64,000 nucleotides of DNA, from assembly GCA_036925085.1 (NCBI GenBank), contig JAUPFP010000087.1, positions 310,001 through 374,000 of the forward strand, written 5' to 3'. Made by a program: the position numbers and the translations under genes. The notes below the pieces were generated by a model. The model had not been told where the DNA came from. It did no database searches and saw only the letters and a list, made by a program, of their open reading frames with translations. Source of the DNA: Brachycybe producta (Eukaryota > Arthropoda > Diplopoda > Playtdesmida > Andrognathidae). The first letter of the stretch is position 1. Each line of letters starts with the position of its first letter. Shown here in pieces: positions 1-14,000 of this stretch.

Positions 1-2057
1 TTTAACAAATAAAAAAGTGACACATTTCGTTATTTTCTTTTGTTTCAATAGAAACCGCGAATATATTTCAATTAATTAATGTAATTAGTTCACCTGGCGT
101 CTTCCTAGATAAGATTCCCAGATGAACATCAGCCAGGAAAAGGCAAGAACACCCAAAAATATGGCAAAACTCAATTCCATTATTTTCTTTAATAATAAAA
201 ATTACGGAAATGTTGATCAGAAATTTGATGAAAAATAAACGACTAAAATACTCGAAAAATAACTTCCATTTGACACAAAAATCGCCAGATGGCGCTTACG
301 TACCTACCGGCATAAAATATATACAGGGTGTTCAAATGTTTATAGAATTCTTTCTACGATTGAGGCTCGATTCACACCGTAAAGTTAATGTAGGTTAACG
401 TTATGCACCTACTGCGCATATGCATTGTTGATTTGCACATGCGTATGCATCAACAGAATACCTCAGGTACGGCATTCTGCACATGCGTACCAGAGCGATC
501 GAACCTTAAGCCATATTATTAACCTCAGTCATGGTCTGAACCGACCCTGAAAAAGTGTACATTTTCTGTCTATCAGGAATAAAATTAGAGAAACATCAAA
601 CTAGAAAGTGATTTAGAAATTCGAAGGGTATTTCGTACTATTTCCAAGTTGCTATTTTTTAAAAATAAACCTCTTTTTATTCTAGAAAAAATGTCAGCTT
701 AAAGTTGGGTGAAAGTCACACAAAAAGCTTATTTTGAAAGATTATTAGACATTAAAATAACTTGAACACACATGAGTTAAATGAATTTAGGTGAATTATA
801 CGGAATCCAGTTAAGGACATGAAACAAATAAAAATTGACTTTATTAATATTTTAAATTGAAATTACTAAATCAATATTTTGTCAATAGTTTATATTTTAT
901 GTTTAAGTATTAACTCAATATTTTGAGATTATTAACTGAATAAATCGAATTATCAGGTGTGTATTAGGTATAAGAGAGGCGTTTATACTTAATCCATTTT
1001 CACTAACCCTGACAATGAAAAATCACAAACATAATAAATATTAGTGACGGCTATTTCCTTTTTGAAACACTCTGTACACGATAACATTAATTTTAATTCT
1101 ATTTTTATTCGATCGGTTTTTTGTTTTAAAGTTTAATTACATTTAAAACATATTGACATCTCATATACTGTAATATATATAATTAGATCTTTTACTAAAG
1201 TACGGTACAAAACATCCCCCATCTACTACAAATACAACAATACAATTATGTCCTCGAATAGTGATAATAATTATTATAATTTTTGTTCCAACTGATACAA
1301 ACACTAACAAAAATACATTACAAAATAAACCCTTTTTTAATATTTCGATCTCATTATGCAAATTATCGAAAGACAGAACACGCACGCACATATTTACAAT
1401 TAAGACAAACACACACATATAAAAGAAAATTAAAATGAGGACTTGAATGAAATTAAAAAAGGGAAAAGTCCATTTTGTATAGCGTTTTGTGTGTCTTTAT
1501 TTTTCTTTAATGATTACTAAAAATTATCCTTATTATACGTGTTTGCTTTCATAAATGGTCCCTTAATTGACACAAAAAAGATAAAAAATACATAATTTAT
1601 ATATCTATATATATATATAATAAAAATGTATATTATTATTATGAGAATAATGATTAACGGGGCTTTTAAAAAAGGATAGCCCGTTAAGTTTTGACCTCAC
1701 AAAAATATATTTTGAAATCTCTTTTTTTCTGAACTGACAAATGATATATATTTTTATCATGAAATGCAAATGAAGAGAAAAAGAAAGAATAAAAGAAAAA
1801 GGACGACACCAGAAAGAAATATTCGAAAAGAGTGGAGACAATGGACATCATAATAATTCTAGAAGGCCAACAAACACGATTGGCCAAATAACTGCAAATT
1901 CCCCAAAACAATGACTAGACGATGGCGGTCTTTTTTTTAAAAAAAGCTAATGATAACTTAAAAACATACAGCTGATATTACTTAATATAGGATGTCTACA
2001 CAAGATCACATATGAGGCTTATTTAAAAAAAAAAGTGAAGAGATATGATTAATCTTA
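1..2057. other. Gene-free flank downstream of the Bitesize-type gene
   Basis: AT-rich stretch with no ORF that resembles a protein. The part nearest 2057 must hold the 3' untranslated region of the minus-strand Bitesize-type gene. A degenerate inverted-repeat element is proposed at 322-1076. The word tgcacatgcgta occurs twice, near 435 and 478. The short minus-strand ORFs at 1161-1911 are low-complexity and F/I/S-rich, and I do not regard them as genes. Confidence 0.6.
322..1076. mobile_element. Degenerate terminal-inverted-repeat element
   Basis: The left end reads TACAGGGTGTTCAAA and the right end reads TTTGAAACACTCTGTA. The reverse complement of the right end is TACAGAGTGTTTCAAA, so the ends pair with few mismatches. 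Both lie at a TA dinucleotide, as expected for a TA-target DNA transposon. No transposase ORF lies inside, so it would be non-autonomous. Other TACAGGGTG words occur near 22755, 29007 and 40593. Confidence 0.45.
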
Positions 2058-5000
2058 TCACAAGGTTGTTTGGCGATGGTCCATTGTGGGTCTAAGGAGA
2101 ACGGTGCTGTCCACCCATACATTTGGTCTGTCCAACACTGTCTGCCAAATGACCACCTCCTCTCCTCGTGAATCCATCCAATCCACTTTCTTAGATTGAT
2201 ATTTACCTACAAAATTAAATTAATAAAACACTTAAACGTTTCGTTTTCGTACACTACATATAGCCGTTTAATTTAAATTAAATCACATGGTTACATCTCT
2301 TTTACAAAACAAGTTTAACTTTATTTATATTAAAGTCCGTTGAAGTTTAATAAATAGCGAGAATTGTAATTAAAAAGGTCTGCTCTTTTAGGACGGGTTT
2401 CAACCGGTTATTTGTTTTGCATTTGATAAACAACACTGAGAATAGAAAGTGTTTAAATACACTTCTAGTATCTAAATACTTTCTCGTTATATTAAACTTT
2501 CATAGATAAAAAGTGAATCCTCCTACGCTCATAGCATAAAAAACGGGTTATTTTAATATAAAACACATTTTAAACATGAACATGAACATGAAAATCTTCC
2601 CATTTCTAAAACATTTTGATATTCTTCTTACTGTTGCTTCTGAAAAGCAAAAATACTAAGTGTTCAAGTTGCCAGTTTAAACTTTTAAAGCGAACTTAAG
2701 AAACTCGAAGAGCTAAAACTTTAAAAATAAAGATAATTCTCAACAAGTTGTTTTCACAAAACTACCTGCGTTGATTCGTTCAGCGACTCACCTGTACCCA
2801 AAGACAACCTGACTCCACCGAGGAAATCGTTACTGGTTAACCGGTCGTAATCCCAGACGGTCAACTCCAAGCATCGTTCTCTCAACGATTCGAGAGTGAT
2901 GTCATCATAGACGAACGTGTGGTTCCATTTCGGATGACAAGATCTCTTTATAACCGGCGTTTTCTGCTTGTTACTCTTTCCCTTGTCGGGAAGAAGATAA
3001 CTATCGATCAAAAAAGAATTATGTTATAAGATAACAACACTTGGAAGCTTTACGCAACGTTTTACCATTTGCAGAAAGGATCCGAAGTCCCGTTTGCAGC
3101 AACGGCCATGAGATTCCTCGCCTCTTTGACGAGAACGTGAAGAGAACCCTTACAACGTTGGCCTCGCTTTTGATTGGTGACATCCGGAGGAACGAAACGA
3201 AGTGCAACCACCAAATCACCTTTGTAACTAAACACTTCCTCGGGAGGACCCAACTAAAATATTCAAATAGTAATCATTAAAATGGACGTATTTCGAGAGA
3301 CCGCACGATGTTAAAAGGTGACCGACCCTCTCCTGTAACAGGTACCACTTTGGAGCCGTGTCGTCGAAAGCTTCGTAACCCATCGGTAACGTCACTTCAC
3401 CTAAGAATTCGTTACGCCCAAACATATCACTGTGCCAAACGGTCAACCATAAGGTACGAGTTTCTAACTCGCTGATGGTGACGTTGAACTACCACAGAAG
3501 AAAAGATAGAAAATATTGTAAAACCATAAAGAACAACATTCTATTTATTTAAGAGGGAGCTCTTACCTTCAAGACTTCGTTAAACGAAGGATTGAGGGTA
3601 TGTTTCTTGACTCTCGTCTTTCGTTTTCCACTCTTCGACTTATCCGGTAAAAGGTAAACCTTTACGTACGGGTCAGAGCGACTTCGTTTAACGTCGACCG
3701 GTGCTAGCTCTCGACACTGTTTGATCTGAACCTCGAGGGCGCCGCTCACGTAGTTATAACTGAGACCAAACTGAACTTCACCTCTAACGGAAACATTGCC
3801 GTAATGTCCTCCACCGGCTGCACTGTAAACGCTACTCATACTTTCGCTACAAACCTAAATAAAACACATGACAACGTTTAAATATTTAAGAACTTGATAA
3901 GTGCCTTCGATATAACGAATTGTGATCGTTACGCCGAGAGATGATAGACTACGATTTTTATGCAAAGCGACCAAACGATCAATATCTTCCTCAGTCATGC
4001 TCTCGTGATCTGAGCTTCCTGTGTGACTTCCGGCACCGACACTCGTCCGTTGCAGTCCTTTCTGTTAAATCGAAATGAACAACCAATAATAATTCTCTAT
4101 ATATTGTACTTCTTATTCCTGAAATCAAAACATTTATACTGTACATCTAAATATTCGACAACCGATATGTTTGGAATGTATTTTGATTCTGAAGATGTTG
4201 TCGCCATCATCGATTTAACTCTTTCTCCATTTTGCGGATCCGTTGAAACTGTATTCTGAGTCAAAGGTCTCAAACCCGGGCTGCTTTCATCTTGAAATAA
4301 ACAATGAAATGAAGTTTCTAAAGATATTTGACGACTGCTCCTGAACACATTCTTACCAGGCCAAGATCTAACTTCCCGCCTAAATTTAGGAGACTCCAGA
4401 GATTTTGCAGACGTGACCACAGTCGACTGTTTCTGGCAGGTTGCTGTCAACGCCACCTTTGTGGCTGCACTTTTCGGACTGTGTCCCTCCTGTTCGGGGA
4501 CTAGGGTATAGGAGTGTGGATGAGTGTTAGCAGTTAGACAGCGATTAGACTTATGCAAGAAAGATATATTTGGGGCAAAAGATAAATCGGGTCCAGATGC
4601 CCGAGGTAAAGTGGAAGCCTTGGCCCAAGGTGAAGGATTAAAGGAATGATTGTGGTGGTGGTGGTGGTGATGATGGGAAGATGAGGAGGAGGTTGGCCAT
4701 GGCATGGTTGAATGGCCAAGTGGATGTGGGCGAACAGAATGACGCTGATGGGTTTCGCTGGTCGCAATAGGATGCGAACTCACACGTCCAATGTCGGTTT
4801 CACTATCCGAAAGATTCACTCCCTTTGCGTTAGTAACATCAACACCGACATCGGAGAGACTTTCGGGCGACGAAAGGCAACTTTTTACAACACTCGTACA
4901 CTGACTGGTTTTGGAATTGTTGTCTCGCTGTTTGTGACCACCGCCGAAGAGCCAGTGTCGATGATCATCTTTCTTTTTAACCGATTGTAGTTGCAACGAA

Positions 5001-8000
5001 GAACGAAACTGTATCTGTTGCTTTATAGACTGTGAGTCGGGAGCAGCTGGAACATCACGCAACGATGTACTAGAACCAGATTTTTGGCGCCACATAAATG
5101 CGAGTCCGTGCTTACGTCGATCACGAGGAACATTTGTAACAGTCGATGAAGACGTTGTATTTGTGGACGTTGTCTGTGGTTCAGTCTTTAGAATAGGACT
5201 GCAAGGCAACGGGTCACAACTACTGTGTTTTTCGGGAGTTCGTGCCGAAGGGGCATTAGAAATAGTAAGCGACGATGAGTTCACGTCATCGGCAGAGTCC
5301 GAAGACGCTCGATACATCTCCCACTCGCTGCGGCACTTTCTTTTTGGCTCTTTAGACAGAGAATATAGTGATCCGGCCGATCCCACCTGTTTTCCAGCGG
5401 AATGATGACGTTGCTGAAGAGTATTTGACGGAAAACCCGAGCCTCCGATACGCGATGTCAGTTGGGTATCGAAAGACAGAGAATGTCGTTTATTCTCAGC
5501 CGAATTCTCGTCAGGAGCGGACAACATCGGCTCGGATTTGTGCACCGATGTGTAGCGAACATCATCATCCACAATCGTCATGTCACTGCTCCAGCGTTCA
5601 AGTCCATCGGCTGCTGATCCACTATCTTCATTATGAGTGTCCCGCCCTACATTTGACGATATGGCCCTCAGTCCTCCAGATACCCCAGCTCCACTGTCGA
5701 TCTCCAGTTGAGCTTTTGCTTGGTTCAAAGCTTGAAGTGACGCATTTGTATTTCCAGAGTACGATAACAAAACAACTGAAGTTGGATCGTCAGAATCCAT
5801 CGATAGTTCAGTGTCAGTGGGGCTATCCTCGGAGTCAAACGTTGTTGAGCTTGTCGTCGAGCTGATCGACAGTTCATCACCAGCTGCAGACCCACAACCA
5901 GAACTGGGCTTTCTCCATACGATGGTACGACGGTGATTCAGATCTGCATCGGGACCAGTCATCTTAGGCGACCGGTTCTCGGCATGAACTTCTCTCATCA
6001 AAGTGTTAAGTTTGTCTTTGATATGAGTGACTATTTTGGCAAAAGTGGGCGGAGAACGACTTCCACATCTGGAACCGATGGAATCTCCACCTATGGATGA
6101 TGCATCGTCCGAAACATGTTCTGCCATTTTAGTCAACGAGTCCATGAATCGTTGGTATGTGAACATCGTTTCCTCAGATAACTGTTGACCAATTTCATCA
6201 CCACCCTCTTTGTGACCCAAAGACGAACTCTTACTTGCAGTTGAAGTAGAACTACGCCAACTTCGACCACTGTCGTTACGTCGAAAGTGGCCTCCGAAAC
6301 CAACGGGAAATGGAGGCATCTTGTGGACTTCAAATGTGAACGGAAAAGCTTCCTGGTCACTACTCGTATAATCGGAGGATTCATACGAGTCACTGCAATA
6401 ATCTGTACTACTCAGCTCTTCGACAATCTCTTTGACAGTAGCATCGATTCCTGGAACGCACTGCATTAGCTTAGTCAGTTCACTTTCGAACACTTCTATT
6501 TCCGGTGGCTTAGCGCGAGACAATTGCGGGCTTCTAGTCATCGATTTGGCAATCTGAGTGACCAACTGATTGACAATGTATTGAGCTTCGTCATCGGAAG
6601 TGGTCGAGGCTCCACCGAAGTTACTTCTCAGACTACGGCTGCTGTTTCGAAATTGACCGAATAGAGACGAAGACGAAGGCACAGTTGACAAAGATGGTGT
6701 CACGGGCAACGGAGCTGCATCTTTGTCATCAGTATTAGATAAAATCTGTACTATACCATCTAAAGCAAGCTTATCAAACGAAATATCGTCCTCTACATGT
6801 TCGGAATCATCCAATTCTCTCTCACCTCCCTCACGTAACAAATCATCGGAACTACCAATGAACCCACTGTCACGACTCTGTTGCTTCCAGTCCGAAGTGA
6901 GGCTACGACCAATACTGCCACCAAGATACGGAGAATCGATCGTAGGATCATCATATTGATCAGCTTCGGGCTCTTCACTAGAACTGGGTGTAGAAACCAC
7001 TTCGATCGAAACAATCGCAACAGGTGAAACTTCAGCATTCGCTTTCATCTCCTTATCCTTAGTGCTCATTTCCCCTTCAATGCAAGGCATTTCTTTTAAT
7101 AACGTCGCTTCTACTTGCACCTGTGACTCAGCGATCAATGCCGAGCACAAAGATACATCGTCTTCGGTGCTCGACCCAAGACCTTGATCGGTGGAAGACG
7201 AAGATGCAACAAGTTCTGTAACGTCATCTGAATCGTCTTCTTCCTTTGGTGAGATCACTGATGTTGGAATTGCATCAACATCTTCATCTTTGGTATCAAC
7301 GTCCATCAACTTAGCTATGGCCTTCATAACTTCCTCTTTGGTCTCCACTGATTCACATACAACTTTCTTTGGCTTTAGCTCTTGTTTCTTCTTCCGCTTA
7401 ATCGTATCGCAACCGTCATTCTTGTCAAACGGCAAATCCACATCTTCGTCGTCCTTTTCATCATGCACAACACTTTTGTCATAGCCAATAGAAATGTCGT
7501 TTGCCTCAGTGGTTTCCTCTTGGCCTGTCAGTGTTCCAAAAGCATCCATACCCAGAAAACCAGTGAGAAAGTATTTTTCCAACCTCGAGGATGCAAGACG
7601 AGCAAGTTCATCATCATCTAAAGTCTCTCCTACATCTGTACTTTCACTGAAGCAAGAACTTCCCGTTTCAGACATCGTGTCGTCACTGAACTCACTGTCA
7701 TCTGAACGAGACGGAAACAGAATTGGCAGCACAGGAGGAGGTGTTGTTGGCGGTATAAGTGCTGCAGCATCAGACGAATCGGTATTCAATAACGTATTGG
7801 GCATTGGACCACAGGCACCACCGAATGTGTACTGATAATAACGTTCAAGTTCTGACGGATCTGAAATGCGAGAAGGTAGTTTTCGTTGGCGAGAATCGTC
7901 GATCGACCTTTCACTCTCGCTCTCTTCACAGCTCTCTTCGACGATCGTATGTAAAGACATATCCAGAGAACGCCTAGCGTTTCGTTCATCAACAGTAACT

Positions 8001-11000
8001 GGAGTCATTCTCAAATAAACTGTGCCCTCATCTGAAGACGTGGAACTAACTGTTGAGTCACTGTCAGAATCATTGTCATCGTATGCAGTTGTTTCGGAAT
8101 CCTCGCCATTCGTTGAGTCATCATAGTGTTCCGACTCGGACGGTCCTTCGGAACAAGTATCGTCCGTGTCAGACATTACGAGCGCGTCTCCATCAACATC
8201 AACAACAGAAATGGTTGGAATGTCAACTGTCTTCTGCATAGAATACTTTGACGTTCGTCCGAAACCGGGAGCCGTGTGCTCAAGGGCAGTGACAAAGTAA
8301 TTCTCCAAGACAGATCTTCCGGCAGATGATAAATCTCCAAAAGTAGCATTCGAATTCCCATGTCCATCAGCTGCCAGTGCTCTCGATTGAGCAATCAGCT
8401 GATGTAAATCTGCCACCGGTCGAACAATCGGCGAACTCACAATCACTTCCTTCGAATCTTTTAACTCAGACGCAGCATCTTCATCCGATTCATCGCCTTC
8501 AGTTGCTTTTATAAATTGATCAGCTGATTCTGTTTGTTCATCTTCATTTACAAACTCCATATTAGCCTCCAGCAACTTTTCTCTAATGGCCACCTGTCTC
8601 AGTCGATGATAACTCTCTCCTTCGATAATCGTGTCTTGCGATTCCGCGTCAGACTTTTCCATTTCACTTTCTTCAAAGTCCACAACCGCCAACTCATCCA
8701 TAGAGGCTACTACGCCATCATCGACGCTATCAGCCGACACTACATCACGATCTGCCAATTCATCGTTTGCAACGAAAATTGTTTCTTTCGACACATCCGC
8801 GTCTTTCGCAAGATCTTCGACAGATATTATGGTTCTTTCATGATCTTCAAAAGACTCTTCAACGTCAGTGTCGCCATTTTCCGATTCAAACAACTCGACG
8901 ACACCAACCAACGAGGAACTTTCAGCGTCCACGTTCGAATTTACATATTCAGATATAGATTCCTTTTCAACAACGACATTAGAACCGTCTTCCACTACAG
9001 GGTTGATCTGCGAAACGCCAAGTTCAATCATGGCGTTATTGTCATCATCGGAAGACTCATCGTTCTCAATATAAATCTCCCCATCGGAAGCTACAATGGC
9101 TGTCGATGTTGGCCCCACTGAGAAAAGTGAAGAATCCAATAGAACATCTGATTTAGCATCTTCTAGGTCGTTATTCCATTCCACTTCCTCTAGGTTGCTC
9201 GTTGGGCTGTAACTGTCTTCACTTACAAAAGGTGGAAGTGTTGGTGGAGGAGCCAGAGGTAACGGAGGCGGAGAGTTAGAACTCCCCGAACCGTCCCATT
9301 CAGCGTCATCCATGAGTAGAACAGAGATACGAGGCGAGTTACTCGCCGAGTCGTCCGTAGAGTTCAGTCCAGAACTTTTAGACGAAGAGGAACTGATAAA
9401 AACGATGCGATATTCCTCGCCCTCGGGTACAATCTTTTCAGTCAAATTAGTTAAAAGGTCACTGCACAAATCACTGCCAGTCGGAGCCGACGGAAAACAA
9501 CTGTTTCCACAACAGTCTAAAAGATAATCCTCTTCGTAGTCTGGTGAACTAAGGCGCAGATCGTCACAGACGCTCCCACGGCAAACCACATTCCCAACTA
9601 GGTCCCCTTTCACTCTCGGAAACCCGGCACTCCCGAAGAACAACGTCGTTTCTGGCGTCCAAGACGAACTGAGAATTCGTGAGGAAGATATTTCATCTTC
9701 TTCCTCGGTCTTCTCCAAGACAGAAACCGCCTCAAGACTACGACTGAGTCCCGACCTCAAACCGAGCCCTCCGTTTACGGCCTTAGTCTCTTTTGATGTA
9801 AAGTCGGAACAAAAATAAAGAAGACCGGCGGTGCTGTCAACAGCTTCGGGCCACCAAATTGGCTCGTTATTACTGTTAGTTAAGAGTAAGTGTTCCTCTA
9901 GTGAGGGACAGTAGTCTGAAAGGAAACGAGGTTTTAGAAGGGAAGTTGGAGGAGGTTTTGGTGATAGGGAAGGCCCAAAGGCTTTAGCAGGGGGTTGTGA
10001 TGGTCCACAAATGCTTTGTTTATCTAAACGTAAAAATAAGGCACATTTGGATTGAATAAAACAAAAATTCAGTTTCAACTCCCTCGTATCAAACGAAAAG
10101 AAAAACAAAAATACCAAAAAAGAAGCTACGTAAGAAGAGTCGAAATAAGTACGAGGTTTTGAAGGCACAAAATTATTAGTAAATCGATAAAATTGTGAAC
10201 ATCTTCTTCAACTTAATCTAATCACCTGTTAGTTTGTTTGTTTTTTTATCACAAAAGCTTTTGTTTTATAGCCATGCACCGAGGTTACTATTTGAAACAG
10301 AATCATAGAAACCTAGAGAAGACTAATTTACAGTTTACTTACTCTAGTTCGAGTAGAGATTAGATTTATTTTTAAATGTTACAATATTTTCCTAACTTAC
10401 CACTGGGATACTTTCTTCCGTTTTTGTGCTTCCTTCTCTTGAGGCTGACCTTTCGAAAGACGACGCCAGTGGATGGTTCCACTTCGGAGTCACTCAGATC
10501 GGACACGCTGTCGGTGGTCGTCGTCTGCGATTCCGTTTTGAAACTGAATGCGCCTCTCGAATCGGCACAACCACTACTACTACAACTGCTGCTCTGTCTA
10601 GAATGAATGCTATCGGAATGGGACGCTTTTGGCGACCGTTGCAACGGCGGTTCTTGTCCGATACCAGAATCCGAACGGTCGCTCGGATGATGCGAAGGAC
10701 CCGGAGCTCTTCTCCTCGGAAGTGCTAACGGAGCGGAAGTGGCAGTAATCACCCTGCCATTCGGGGCCGACTCGTTTTCGTTTATCTCTTGTTCCACAAT
10801 TACGGCACGTTGTTTTAGAAGCGGCGACTTCTGACGAGGGCTTGGCGCCGGTGAAGGAGGGAGACGAGGGGAAGAAGGACTATTTTCTCTGGGTGTTCTA
10901 CTGGGACTGGCCGTTTCAAAAACGAAAACAGTCGCCGGTTGTTGAGTTTCCGAAGCAGATGACTTTGCGCCTTGCACCGGATGTTGCTGCTGCTCCATGG

Positions 11001-14000
11001 AAGAGAGAGGTGCACGAGAATGTTGCACGTTCACAAATTGAGGCACGGCCGCAGCACCACCACTGATAATTCTTTCCTTTTCCTGTTGCTTCCCATCGTT
11101 GCCAGTTTTAACTAAAAATATTAAACGTACTGTTAATTTACAAAAAAAAATTTGAGATCAAAGCCTGACAAGACCTGATGATTCCTTAACACCTAGTGTG
11201 ATGGTTTCGCGAACGACTTCTGAAGAATGAACGAAAGCCTTACGATCACGACGACGACTTGCTCTCCTCACAAACTCGTTCATCCACTCACCAGTGGCTG
11301 CTTCGATCTCTCTGTTAATAACAAGAAGAAGAAAAAAAACAGTAAAAAATAGTTAATCATGCCCCTTATTAACCATTTCCATTGTGTAATTGGATTCACA
11401 AATGAGCCGAAGAAGAATCGCATACAATAATTGATTTACAGTGACCTAAATTAAGTTAGCAATTAGAAAAGAAAACGTAAATTCCGTTTTGAAATATGTA
11501 ATTGACACTAATATTTTGGGTTTAAAATGAATTATTTTGAGTGCTAATCTGCTTAATAAAGATCACTTCTTGAAAGAGTAATTAACAACTTCCAATTAAA
11601 CAGAATCTCAGATTTCTTTCTTACAAATAAGCACATAATAAGTTAGTGACTCAGATTACAACAAAGCAAAAGTCTGCTGGAGACACATAGGTAAGAAAGA
11701 GAGAAAAGAAAGAAAAGAAAAAAATCAAATTTCAGGTGTGAGTCATCAAAGTTGTGTATAAAGCAACGGAGCGAAAAACATTAGAACAACAAAAAAATGA
11801 ACCCACAACAAATGAACAAATAAAATCACAGAAAAAACGAAAAAGAGGAAGGAGAGGAGAAAATTTGAACTTCTAAAATATGTAAATTCATATAACAAAT
11901 TCGAATATAAGAAGACTCCATTTGCCACCTATAATAATAATAATAATATATACAACTCGTTCTTCTTCCTCCTCCTCCTCCTCGAACACCCACCACAACC
12001 ACAAATTTTCAAAACAATATACTTCTTTTTTCTAATAAGTAAAATAAGAAAGTGGGTGTTAAGGTGGTTTTTGAGGATAAGGAGGAGGGGGGGGAGCTGT
12101 ATATGTATGCGTGAATAACAAATATGCTAACACAAATGATATTGTATTATATGAGAGACTGTGGTCACTGGCCTCTCTCAAAACACAACTTGTAAGCGAA
12201 ACTTTCTCGTAAGAAAAAGTTCACTTACATTTTTGTTAAAAAAAAAGTTTACTGATATTATAGAAAAAGAGAAACATTCCTCAACTTACCTTTTAAAGAA
12301 ACTTCTCCTTAATTAAAAACCAAAATCCAATTGAAATTATAAATCGAAAGAAAGAACAGAGACTAAAAAAAAGTCAGTGGTCCATCACAACATGGCCACT
12401 TTCCTAAAAAGTTTCTCTCTCTTTTATTTTATGTTCTGTTTTGGTGGCTCCTCTAACCTCCTCCTCCTCCTCTTCTAAAAAAGTTTCTTTCACTCCTTGT
12501 TCGTTCAGCCGTTGAACCAAACACCCACCCTTCCTCCCAAACGTAGCAGTAAATAGTAGTATATTTCTACCTACCTACCTGCCTGACTACCTACCTACCT
12601 ACCTACCTGTAGCCCATACATAAGACATTCCCACCACCAACCACCATCTAACCTGCTCCTTTCTTCTTCGTAATTCTCCTCTTTTTCTCTAGTTTAGTTA
12701 TTTTGGCTTTTAAATTCTTAATCCCCTTTTACAATACAAACTGAAACTCAATAGTCATTTTATCTTTTTCTAAACAAAATTAGAGAATATAACGAAAATA
12801 AGAAAGGGGGGGGGGAGCGGAAATAGGTGAAAGAAGGGGGAATCTCATTATTGGTGGTCAATCAAAAGGAACCACCATCTATAGTTAAATTTCGGATTTT
12901 TTGTACGGAAGAAATTAAAAATTTACAATTAAGTGGGCTTTTATTTTGGGAGGGTCCAATAATCTCTAGAAATATAAGTATGTTTTATTTTACTTTTCCT
13001 AATTATTGTTAAATTTGAAACATTGCCAAGATAATATAATATGCACAGTTAATAAATATAATGAGTACATTTAACAAAGAAAACGAGATAAAAGGGTGTT
13101 TTGAGTCCTAAAACGGGGCGTCGACACACACCACACGATAAAAAGTGTGGAACCCACTTAAAAGCCCAAGTTCTTTCGCCTTCATCCGCGTTTCATGCGA
13201 AATTAAAGCGGTTTTTATAACTTTCTTTTGGGTTTTATACCGTTTTTTTAAGTTGAATTTCAGGTGTTTTCGTAAATTATTATTCGTGTCAACTATATTC
13301 GTTCTTCTTGAGTTTTGCAACATACTTAATCTAGAATTATTATCGACTGAGATTCTTCTTTCGATTAAAAGCCGCTAGCCGACGCGAGAAACGCGGCAAC
13401 CTTGTACGAGCTATCTATTGTACGAGCTTGTAACTCCAAATCTAAAGAACTTTCTAATTGTTTTTAGAAGCACCTTTAAATAAAAGTTCTAGAAGAGTAA
13501 AAAAAATCCGTATTTGGAATTTCTATGTCTCATAAAGAGAAAGTAAACTTACAAACTTAAAGACAATAAAAAAAGTTTTAGTTTTTAAGATATTGGCCAT
13601 TCCTCGTTAGTTTGCAATACTTACAATGATTTTCTTGTATAGAAGACAGAAATTAAAATAAAGAAAACTTAAGGTACCGGTAACCATACGCCGAATGGGT
13701 GGTTAACTATGTACGAACAAATCTACAAGAAACGGTTAACGAAACGAGAGTTCAGTGGCGAAAGAAGTCGATTCTTGACGTCACCAATCGTCTAAAGTTG
13801 TGCGAATAATTTAATAATAATTTACTTGATCAACAGCACAAAGAAATTGACTTGCTTTTTTTTTAAAAAAAGACATCAAATGGTCTTAAAATATTGTTTG
13901 TCACAGCAATACAAACGCCCTCGTGACATCCTATAACATTTTATTGCTACACCTGTCCGTTTATAGTTACCGGTCACTTGAACTTTAACCCTAATCTTCT

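Noticed and set aside
4023-9527. Many plus-strand ORFs of 60-195 codons opposite the giant Bitesize exon (for example 5368-5865, 8534-9121)
   Set aside because: They are antisense shadows of a long coding exon. None has a recognisable domain, and the minus strand carries a continuous, phase-correct reading frame.
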